This document shows, piece by piece, positions 1 through 5,696 of a stretch of 15,420 nt of DNA. Source of the stretch: JAAFHB01 sp038240855 (GTDB taxonomy: Bacteria > Bacteroidota > Bacteroidia > Bacteroidales > Prolixibacteraceae); assembly GCA_038240855.1 (NCBI GenBank), contig JBBRGI010000052.1, positions 1 to 15,420 on the forward strand, in the 5' to 3' direction. How positions within the stretch are numbered: position 1 is the stretch's first letter; the number at the start of each line of letters is the position of its first letter. The translations under genes and the position numbers were made by a program. Below the pieces are notes generated by a model. That model saw only the letters and a list, made by a program, of their open reading frames with translations, did not search any database and was not told where the DNA came from.

Positions 1-1
1 A

Positions 2-244
2 ATGCCGCGCAACCTTGTTGACTTTGTGATCAGTAAAAAAATAGGAAAATATGCCGAGCTAAAATTCAGCATCAAAGACCTTCTTAACCAAAGTATTGTC
101 TACAAACAAAATGTCAATGCAACGGTAGATCTGAGCCATTACACAGGCGGCGCTTCCGATATCCGACATTTCGATCGTGACCAGGTACTGCGAAGTTACA
201 AACCTGGAAGCAGCTATTCGCTTGAATTAGGGTTTCGCTTTTAA
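2..244 (+). CDS. C-terminal end of a TonB-dependent receptor-like outer-membrane beta-barrel (5' truncated by window edge)
   Basis: The open frame enters from the left edge, so the Met at position 2 is probably internal and not a start. The 80 visible residues alternate polar and hydrophobic residues as in beta-strands. They include the stretch KYAELKFSIKDLLNQ, which resembles the penultimate strands of Bacteroidota TonB-dependent receptors, and they end in SLELGFRF with a terminal Phe, the usual outer-membrane barrel end signal. Such receptors import large or scarce ligands across the outer membrane using TonB energy; the ligand cannot be told from this fragment. A lipoprotein gene follows 94 bp downstream on the same strand with no terminator between, so the two are probably co-transcribed and may form one surface complex. 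A different TonB-independent barrel is possible, since the plug and carboxypeptidase-like N-terminus are outside the window. Confidence 0.75.
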   Translation: MPRNLVDFVISKKIGKYAELKFSIKDLLNQSIVYKQNVNATVDLSHYTGGASDIRHFDRDQVLRSYKPGSSYSLELGFRF

Positions 245-338
245 ATAAATACAAATTATCCTTTATTCTACAGAAAATAAAACAGTTAACAACATTTTCA
301 AAATTACGCATTTTATTAATCACCAAAATTTTATTATT

Positions 339-1898
339 ATGAAACGATTTTTATCAAATGGACTATTCATGGCGACCCTTCTTTTAGTAGGGATCTCCTC
401 CTGTAAAAAGGATGAAGTCATCGTCAAAGTTTCAGGTGTAACGCTTGATCAGACAACAGCAATTGTAAGAATTGGCACTCCGGTTAAACTTACTGCTTCA
501 ATCGCTCCTTTTGACGCAACTAACAAAACGATGACCTGGACAACACTGGATGCAGCAATTGCAACAGTTGCGGCCGATGGAACTGTTACTGGCGTAAAGG
601 AGGGAACAACAGACATTACTGTTAAAACCACAGATGGCCTTTTCACAAGTAAATGCACAGTAAACATCTTCCCTGCTTCAGGTTCAACGATTGAACTGAC
701 AGGTAATATTACAGCCAATATCACCTTAAAATCAGACGTCAACTACGTTCTTAATGGTTGGGTCTATGTAAAATCACCCGCAACAATTACTATTGAAGCA
801 GGAACTGTGATCAAAGGTAAAGTTGACACCAAGGCATCGCTGGTCATTGAAAGAGGTGCAAAGATCATGGCGGAAGGAACAGCTGTTAAACCGATTGTTT
901 TCACATCAGCAAAAGCAGCCGGCGCACGTGCGGCAGGCGACTGGGGCGGTATCGTATTATGCGGCAAAGCAGTAATAAATGTAGCCGGTGGTGTAGCTGA
1001 AATCGAAGGTGGATTAGGAGCACAATATGGTGGTACAGACAATAACGACAATTCAGGTACGATGAAATATGTCCGTATTGAATTTGCGGGATATGCATTC
1101 CAGCCTGACAAAGAAATCAACGGATTAACTTTTGGTGGTGTTGGTAAGGGTACCATTATTGACTATATCCAGGTTTCATTTGCAAATGACGATTCCTACG
1201 AATGGTTTGGCGGAACTGTAAATTGCAAGCATTTAATCGCCTTCAGCGGTTTGGATGATGAGTTTGATACCGATTATGGTTTCAGCGGATTTGTACAGTA
1301 TGCCATTGGATTACGTGATCCTATGATTGCCGACATTTCAAAATCAAACGGTTTTGAATCTGATAATGACGGTACAGGATCATCAAATACCCCGACTACT
1401 AATCCGAGATTTGCAAATATCAGTTTATATGGACCACTTGCAACTCCTACGACAACGTTTAACCCATTATTTCAGGCTTCGATGCACCTGAGAAGAAAAA
1501 CAAATCTTGAAGTTTACAATTCTGTTTTTGCCGGATGGCCAAAAGGTTTACTGATGGCTGATTCAAAAGGAAATGCTGGTACTGGAGCACAGGTTAAAGG
1601 TGTTATTCTGGCCGGAATGACTGACAATTTCAGTGGTAATGCAGCCAGTGAACAAGCTTTCTTCGAAGATGCTGCAAGAATGAACAGAATTATTGCTACG
1701 ATTGCTGATCTGAAGGTAACCAATGCATTCAATCTTGCTGCTCCAAATTTTCTGCCCTTAACCGGTTCACCTTTGTTAACAGGTGCAGCAACTGGTCTTC
1801 CTACAGGTCTTGAAGCAACAACTTATGTTGGTGCAATGGGTACTACCGACTGGACCACAGGCTGGGCCAACTGGACACCTAAAACAACGGTATATTAG
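339..1898 (+). CDS. Surface lipoprotein with Big_2 Ig-like domain and beta-helix-like C-terminal domain
   Basis: A 519-aa protein with a lipoprotein signal peptide: Lys-Arg, a hydrophobic stretch at residues 9-19 and a lipobox ending at Cys22. The residues after Cys are KKDE, matching the C-x-K-(D/E)2 export signal described for surface lipoproteins of Capnocytophaga (family knowledge), so surface display is inferred. Residues about 31-111 are a bacterial Ig-like group 2 (Big_2) domain, with VTLDQTTA, TWTTLDAAIATV and the GTVTGVKEGTTDITV core. Residues about 118-519 are Gly/Asn/Asp-rich with short beta-strand repeats and conserved-looking blocks GDWGGI (200-205), NDNSG (236-240), DDSYEWFGGTVN (284-295) and DDEFDTDYGFSG (306-317). 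This suggests a parallel beta-helix with clustered acidic residues that could bind cations. No catalytic motif is recognised. It follows a TonB-receptor end and is closed by a terminator, so a ligand-capture partner of that receptor is plausible but unproven. It is not a SusD homologue by eye. Confidence 0.85.
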   Translation: MKRFLSNGLFMATLLLVGISSCKKDEVIVKVSGVTLDQTTAIVRIGTPVKLTASIAPFDATNKTMTWTTLDAAIATVAADGTVTGVKEGTTDITVKTTDGLFTSKCTVNIFPASGSTIELTGNITANITLKSDVNYVLNGWVYVKSPATITIEAGTVIKGKVDTKASLVIERGAKIMAEGTAVKPIVFTSAKAAGARAAGDWGGIVLCGKAVINVAGGVAEIEGGLGAQYGGTDNNDNSGTMKYVRIEFAGYAFQPDKEINGLTFGGVGKGTIIDYIQVSFANDDSYEWFGGTVNCKHLIAFSGLDDEFDTDYGFSGFVQYAIGLRDPMIADISKSNGFESDNDGTGSSNTPTTNPRFANISLYGPLATPTTTFNPLFQASMHLRRKTNLEVYNSVFAGWPKGLLMADSKGNAGTGAQVKGVILAGMTDNFSGNAASEQAFFEDAARMNRIIATIADLKVTNAFNLAAPNFLPLTGSPLLTGAATGLPTGLEATTYVGAMGTTDWTTGWANWTPKTTVY

Positions 1899-1919
1899 TT
1901 TTAAGAAAAACAAAAATTT

Positions 1920-1953
1920 AAAGGCCGCTCCTTCGGGGGCAGCCTTTTTTCTT
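1920..1953 (+). terminator. Rho-independent terminator with UUCG tetraloop
   Basis: A 12-bp stem (1920-1931 pairing with 1936-1947) closes a TTCG loop at 1932-1935. It has one mismatch and one G:U pair and is followed by a T run with one interruption (to 1953). It lies 21 bp after the lipoprotein stop codon and should end the receptor-lipoprotein transcript. Confidence 0.9.
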
Positions 1954-2082
1954 AGTTAAAGAATTATTGGTATGACCTGGTTGAATATCCCCGATAATTA
2001 ATATATTTAAGGTTTTTAAACAACAAAAAATTTACAGAAATGAAACACCCATGATTCTGCGCTTCGCAATCACGAATGAAGA

Positions 2083-2098
2083 TCCGCCAGCTGGCGGA
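2083..2098. repeat. Perfect 16-bp palindrome, REP-like
   Basis: TCCGCCAGCTGGCGGA is a perfect inverted repeat of two 8-bp arms with no spacer. It is much more G+C-rich than the surrounding A+T-rich spacer. It sits 40 bp before the start of the MORN-repeat gene, with a smaller TGCG-CTT-CGCA hairpin just upstream at 2058-2068. There is no T run on the + strand, so it is not a simple terminator. A genome-dispersed REP-type element or a regulator site are the main options. Only one copy occurs in this window. Confidence 0.6.
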
Positions 2099-2138
2099 CA
2101 GGTGTTCTATCAGGCAATTTTCAAAAAAAAATATTCGG

Positions 2139-2600
2139 ATGAAAAAGAAACTATTGGTCATCTTCTTTATTTTCATGGCAACTTTTGCATACTCACAGGA
2201 GATTGAAAATATTGACGGAAAATATTATAAAAAAGGGATGCTTTATTCAGGGGTGCATACGGAGTTTTATGCCAACAATATTCCCAAAACAATACTGAAT
2301 ATTTCGAACGGCGTACTCGAAGGAATGGTTACCACTTTTTACGAAAACGGCACTAAACAAGAACTGAGGTCGTATAAAAATGGAAATAAAGATGGTCTTT
2401 GGATCACCTGGGACGAAGCAGGAAAGAAAACTGCCCAGGCCGAATACAAGAATAATTTAAAACATGGCGACTGGCTGATCTGGTCGGCGGAAGGAAAACC
2501 TTTGTATGAATTGCACTACAATATGGGGGCAAAAACCGGGACATGGAAAATCTACGATGAAACCGGCAAACTGCTCAGCGAGAGAAAATACCAGGAATAG
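2139..2600 (+). CDS. Exported MORN_2-type repeat protein
   Basis: A 153-aa protein with a clear signal peptide (MKKKLLVIFFIFMATFAYS, predicted cut before Gln20). The rest is five tandem repeats of exactly 24 residues starting near residues 33, 57, 81, 105 and 129. Each has the pattern G-x(3-4)-G-x-W/T-x(3)-Y/W-x(3)-G-K-x(6)-Y, which is the MORN variant (MORN_2/YwqK-like) fold. These repeats form a beta-hairpin array; many database relatives carry the name YwqK antitoxin, but nothing here supports a toxin-antitoxin role, and export argues against it. An in-frame ATG at 2076 would add 21 residues, hide the signal peptide and run through the 16-bp palindrome, so ATG 2139 is preferred. A weak -7-like TATATTTA lies at 2002-2009. 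The next promoter array begins 10 bp after the stop codon. Periplasmic or outer-membrane-facing function unknown. Confidence 0.8.
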   Translation: MKKKLLVIFFIFMATFAYSQEIENIDGKYYKKGMLYSGVHTEFYANNIPKTILNISNGVLEGMVTTFYENGTKQELRSYKNGNKDGLWITWDEAGKKTAQAEYKNNLKHGDWLIWSAEGKPLYELHYNMGAKTGTWKIYDETGKLLSERKYQE

Positions 2601-2609
2601 CGTTTGGTT

Positions 2610-2677
2610 TGTTACCGTTTCTTAATCGTATTGTAACAGCACTGTAATCATTTCTTAACAACAGCAACCGATATTTG
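2610..2677 (+). promoter_or_regulatory. Candidate Pho-box array and -7 element for the small exported protein gene
   Basis: Five 6-bp units are spaced exactly 11 bp apart: TGTTAC (2610), CTTAAT (2621), TGTAAC (2632), TGTAAT (2643) and CTTAAC (2654). Sixteen bp after the start of the last unit lies GATATTTG (2670-2677), a near match to the Bacteroidota -7 consensus TAnnTTTG. The gene's ATG is 24 bp further on. An 11-bp direct-repeat period is the known geometry of PhoB/OmpR-family dimers (E. coli Pho box), and a PhoB-type regulator is encoded in this window. Binding by that regulator is inferred. Confidence 0.7.
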
Positions 2678-2701
2678 CAGTGTACTAAAAACAATAATAA
2701 A

Positions 2702-3070
2702 ATGAAAAAGGCACTCTTAACATTATCATTCCTTGCAGCAGTTGTATTTGCAATTGCAGGCAATACCGGTAATTCCGAAAATAAAAGTAAATCAACTGAA
2801 ACAGCTTCAGCCAATGCTGCAGTTTCAATCTCGGGTAAAGTAATCGATTTCACCTCTGGCGAAGCGCTGGCAGGTGTTGAAGTGGCGATAGAAGGATCCA
2901 CGAAAAAAGTTCATACCGATTTTGACGGAAATTTTAAAATCGAAAACATCAAACCCGGCTCTTATAATGTAATTGCTTCCTATATCTCTTACAACAAAAG
3001 CTTTATTGAAAAATTAAACGTTGAGAAGTCAACCCAGCAACTCAGGATAAAATTACAATCTTCAAATTGA
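2702..3070 (+). CDS. Small exported protein with a carboxypeptidase regulatory-like (CarbopepD_reg) domain
   Basis: A 122-aa protein. Residues 1-19 are a signal peptide (MKKALLTLSFLAAVVFAIA), 20-41 are a Ser/Thr/Asn/Ala-rich linker, and 42-118 form one transthyretin-like beta-sandwich of the CarbopepD_reg type: ISGKVIDFTSGEALAGVEV, then TDFDGNFKIENIKPGSYNV and SYISYNKS. The same domain normally heads SusC-type TonB receptors, but here it stands alone with no plug or barrel. A TTG at 2675 in frame is rejected as the start because it lies inside the predicted -7 element and could not be in the mRNA; ATG 2702 leaves a short leader and restores the signal peptide. It is a single-gene transcription unit between a Pho-box array and a strong terminator, which suggests an abundant phosphate-starvation product. 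Its molecular role is unknown; a scaffold or adhesive function is only a guess. Confidence 0.8.
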   Translation: MKKALLTLSFLAAVVFAIAGNTGNSENKSKSTETASANAAVSISGKVIDFTSGEALAGVEVAIEGSTKKVHTDFDGNFKIENIKPGSYNVIASYISYNKSFIEKLNVEKSTQQLRIKLQSSN

Positions 3071-3094
3071 CATTAGTATTACTAAAGTAAACTG

Positions 3095-3128
3095 AAAAAG
3101 GAATTGCAGAAATGCAGTTCCTTTTTTT
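3095..3128 (+). terminator. Rho-independent terminator with GAAA tetraloop
   Basis: A 14-bp stem (3095-3108 with 3113-3126) with one G:U pair closes a GAAA loop at 3109-3112 and runs into a T tract up to 3128. The A-rich 5' arm means it may also work for the opposite strand. It lies 24 bp after the stop codon of the small exported protein and isolates that gene from the porin promoter. Confidence 0.92.
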
Positions 3129-3231
3129 ATGTGTGAAATTGTGACAGCAAAAGAATAGATGATTGCCTATCGCCTATTACGCATATTATAACAAAATACC
3201 CCATTCAATTGTTGGTAATATTACTGTTTAC

Positions 3232-3309
3232 TGTAACAGGAATGTAATCTTTTTGTAACATTATTTGTTTAAACTGTAACAGGATTGTAACAAAAATTTG
3301 GAATTTTTG
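3232..3309 (+). promoter_or_regulatory. Candidate Pho-box array and -7 element for the porin gene
   Basis: TGTAAC (3232), TGTAAT (3243) and TGTAAC (3254) form a triplet at 11-bp steps. A pair follows at TGTAAC (3275) and TGTAAC (3286), again 11 bp apart. The gap between triplet and pair is 21 bp, one base short of two periods. AATTTTTG (3302-3309) starts exactly 16 bp after the start of the last unit and is a 5-of-6 match to TAnnTTTG. The porin start is 45 bp further on. This is the cleanest set of TGTAAC units in the window, so strong activation by the PhoB-type regulator is inferred. Confidence 0.78.
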
Positions 3310-3354
3310 CACTGTTTTAATACTATTGTTTAAAAGTATTTTTATAGTAAAAAA

Positions 3355-4344
3355 GTGAAAGAAAAACTGCTAGTCATGTTTTCGGTTTTTGGTCTTGCAA
3401 TTTCCACCCTGAATGCTCAGGAGATCAATGAATTTAAACCCTCCGGAAAACCTGAGGTGCTCATCTTCACAAATTTCCACAGTTCATTTTCAGATGGCCA
3501 AAATGTAAACAAATTTGACCTGACCCGGGCGTATTTTGGTTACGGGTACAATTTCAGTCCGACACTATCAGGACGGGTTACACTCGATGTGGGCAATCCT
3601 GGTACGGGAAGATTACAAATGACAGCACATCTGAAATACGGATACCTTCAGTATCAAAAAGATAAGTTAACCGTGAAATTCGGAATGATCGGGACCTTGG
3701 GGTACGATGTCCAGGAAAAATTCTGGGGATACCGTTATATCTATAAATCTTTTCAGGATGAGTATGGTTTTGGTCCAAGCGCTGACCTTGGTTTAAGCAC
3801 GGCTTATAAATTAAATAAAGCACTTACTGCCGATGTCATTATTCAGAATGGTGAAGGATCCAGGTCGCTGGAAACCGACTCTACATTAAAAGTCGGGGGA
3901 GGATTGACAATTCATCCGATTGAAACGATAACGCTGCGTGGTTATTATGACCATATGAAAAAAGGGAGTGCCACTTTTCAGACCACTGCCCTGATGGCCG
4001 GTTACGCTAATAGGAATTTAAGTATTGGCGCAGAATATAATTATCAGAAAGACAATGGTTTAAAACCTGATCAGGATTATTACGGCTATTCGGTTTATGG
4101 CACTTACTTCCTGAATAATATGGCAAATCTTTTTGCCAGGTACGATTATCTAAGTTCTGAAAATAATAACTCCCTGATCAATGCCTGGAATTATGCAAAA
4201 GATGGACAGCTTTTTATGGCGGGATTTGAGTACAATCCGGTGAAGGGAATTAAAATCTCACCTAATTGCCAGGTATGGCGTCCCAGGAATAACTCAGAAT
4301 CTGTTATTACGACCCTGTTTATGAATGTTGAAATCCGGTTATAA
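3355..4344 (+). CDS. Outer-membrane porin, probably phosphate-starvation induced (OprO/OprP-like)
   Basis: A 329-aa protein starting at GTG. Signal peptide at residues 1-21 (cut inferred between Ala21 and Gln22). The mature part is a run of short amphipathic strands rich in Tyr, Phe and Gly (for example LTRAYFGYGYNFSPTLSGRVTLDV, seen in pieces, then FGMIG, GGGLTIHP, GYYDHMKKG, SIGAEYNY, FARYDYLS), and the chain ends in VEIRL. This matches a 14-18-strand porin of the phosphate-selective porin O/P type, somewhat shorter than Pseudomonas OprP. Phosphate selectivity is not provable from sequence here; it is inferred from the Pho-box promoter directly upstream and pstS directly downstream. Passive uptake of phosphate or small organic phosphates into the periplasm for PstS is the likely job. 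No terminator follows; the pstS promoter array starts 24 bp after the stop. Confidence 0.8.
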   Translation: MKEKLLVMFSVFGLAISTLNAQEINEFKPSGKPEVLIFTNFHSSFSDGQNVNKFDLTRAYFGYGYNFSPTLSGRVTLDVGNPGTGRLQMTAHLKYGYLQYQKDKLTVKFGMIGTLGYDVQEKFWGYRYIYKSFQDEYGFGPSADLGLSTAYKLNKALTADVIIQNGEGSRSLETDSTLKVGGGLTIHPIETITLRGYYDHMKKGSATFQTTALMAGYANRNLSIGAEYNYQKDNGLKPDQDYYGYSVYGTYFLNNMANLFARYDYLSSENNNSLINAWNYAKDGQLFMAGFEYNPVKGIKISPNCQVWRPRNNSESVITTLFMNVEIRL

Positions 4345-4367
4345 ACAATATAATTAGTTTGATTTAA

Positions 4368-4424
4368 TGCAATACTAATGTAACCAAAATGTAACCAAAA
4401 TAAAACAATACACCTCTATATTTG
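4368..4424 (+). promoter_or_regulatory. Candidate Pho-box array and perfect -7 element for pstS
   Basis: TGCAAT (4368), TGTAAC (4379), TGTAAC (4390) and TAAAAC (4401) stand exactly 11 bp apart. TATATTTG at 4417-4424 is a perfect TAnnTTTG -7 element and starts 16 bp after the start of the last unit, as in the two arrays upstream. No convincing TTTG -33 element is present, which fits an activator-dependent promoter. The pstS ATG follows after 28 bp. Confidence 0.78.
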
Positions 4425-4452
4425 TTATAAATAATTATAAATCAACAAAGAA

Positions 4453-5517
4453 ATGAAAAAATTACTGCTTATTCTGATGGTGATTGCGATTTTTGCAGCA
4501 TGCAATAACGGCAAGAAAAAAAGCTCTTCCGGTGATCGAAAAAACATAGGCCTGACTGGTGCCGGAGCAACTTTCCCATTTCCATTCTACAGCCAGTTAA
4601 TTTCCGATTATGCCAACAAAACTGAGATTAAAGTGACTTACGGAAGTATAGGATCGGGAGGCGGTGTCCGCAGTTTAAAAGACAAGGTGGTCGATTTTGG
4701 TGCCACAGATGGTTTTCTTACCGATGAACAGGCTGCTGAATTCGCAGCGCCAATTGTTCATATTCCAACCTGTTTAGGGGCTGTAGTCCTTGCCTATAAT
4801 CTGCCCGGGATAACTTCCTTAAAAATGAAAAATGACGTATTAACCAAAATATTTTTGGGCGAGATCACAAAATGGAATGATGGCCAAATTAAAGCCGACA
4901 ACCCTGATGTTAACCTGCCTGATCTGAATATTTCGGTGATCTATCGTTCGGACGGAAGTGGTACGACCCACATTTTCAGCGATTATATGAGTAAAATCAG
5001 TGCTAAATGGGCCAAGGATATCGGTGCAGGAAAAGCATTGAACTGGCCCGTTGGTATGGGTGCAAAAGGAAATCCCGGAGTTGCCGGAACGATCCAGCAA
5101 ACTGAAGGAGCTTTCGGATATATCGGTTCGGAATATGCATTCGCCCAAAAATTACCTCACGTTTTGTTACAGAACAGTTCCGGAAACTTTGTAGAACCTT
5201 CGTTAAAGTCGGTCAGCGCAGCTGCCAGTGGTGAAGTCCCGACTGACACGCGTATCATGCTGACCAACTCAAACAATCCGGAAGCTTACCCGATCAGCGG
5301 ATTTACCTGGATTATTCTGTACAAAGAACAGGCTTACGGAGACAGAAGCCGTGAGCAGGCAGAAGAAACTGTAAAATTCCTGGACTGGATGATAAGTCCT
5401 GAAGCCCAGGCAATTGCACAAAAAGTTGACTATGCTCCTTTACCTGAAAAGACCGTTGCACTGGCTAAATCGATCCTTCAATCAATTACATATAATGGGG
5501 AAGCGATTCTGAAATAA
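4453..5517 (+). CDS. pstS: PstS, phosphate-binding lipoprotein of the Pst ABC transporter
   Basis: A 354-aa protein with a lipoprotein signal peptide; Cys17 follows the lipobox FAAC, and a Lys/Ser-rich linker runs to about residue 30. The periplasmic-binding-protein fold shows PstS hallmarks: TGAGATFPFPFY (35-46) with the phosphate-contacting Thr-Phe, SIGSGGG (65-71), DFGATD (81-86) and YRSDGSGTTHIF (about 164-175) with the Arg and Ser/Gly/Thr that cap phosphate in E. coli PstS. The post-Cys sequence (NNGKKK) lacks the surface-export signal, so it is expected on the periplasmic side, handing phosphate to PstCA. It has its own Pho-box promoter and is separated from pstC by a 179-bp spacer with repeats, an arrangement that may allow more PstS than permease. 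Confidence 0.97.
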   Translation: MKKLLLILMVIAIFAACNNGKKKSSSGDRKNIGLTGAGATFPFPFYSQLISDYANKTEIKVTYGSIGSGGGVRSLKDKVVDFGATDGFLTDEQAAEFAAPIVHIPTCLGAVVLAYNLPGITSLKMKNDVLTKIFLGEITKWNDGQIKADNPDVNLPDLNISVIYRSDGSGTTHIFSDYMSKISAKWAKDIGAGKALNWPVGMGAKGNPGVAGTIQQTEGAFGYIGSEYAFAQKLPHVLLQNSSGNFVEPSLKSVSAAASGEVPTDTRIMLTNSNNPEAYPISGFTWIILYKEQAYGDRSREQAEETVKFLDWMISPEAQAIAQKVDYAPLPEKTVALAKSILQSITYNGEAILK

Positions 5518-5524
5518 AGGGCTT

Positions 5525-5656
5525 CTGGCAACTGGCTACTTGCTACTGGCAACTGGCAGTACACAGCCAAAAGAATATTTCGGGTTTCAAAATCAGGTTA
5601 AGCTATTCTCAACTTTGAAAAAGCGGAACAAGCCAGCTGCAAGTTGCTAAGAGCCA
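5525..5656. repeat. Direct and inverted repeat element in the pstS-pstC spacer
   Basis: CTGGCAACTGGC occurs twice, at 5525-5536 and 5546-5557, 21 bp apart, joined by CTACTTGCT-like filler. A region at 5632-5656 is an imperfect inverted copy of 5533-5557 (19 of 25 positions complementary by hand count), enclosing 74 bp. The spacer codes for nothing visible and has no Pho-box units. Possible roles are a REP-type element, partial attenuation, or mRNA processing that protects the pstS message. No T run follows the arms, so it is not a standard terminator. Confidence 0.6.
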
Positions 5657-5696
5657 TATGCTTTTAAAAATGATCTTAAGCTAAAATTAAATTCTT

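Noticed and set aside
241..338. Pho-type array before the lipoprotein gene
   Set aside because: A single GTTAAC-like unit near 285 has no partner 11 bp away and no -7 element at the expected distance.
764..1156. 130-aa open frame on the minus strand inside the lipoprotein gene
   Set aside because: Shadow of a coding region with clear domains on the + strand; its product is Pro/Ala/Ser-rich with no recognisable motif.
2076..2138. Longer start for the MORN-repeat gene at ATG 2076
   Set aside because: It would put 21 charged residues before a clear signal peptide and code through the 16-bp palindrome.
2675..2701. TTG start at 2675 for the small exported protein
   Set aside because: The TTG is part of the predicted -7 element, upstream of any transcript start, and it would bury the signal peptide.
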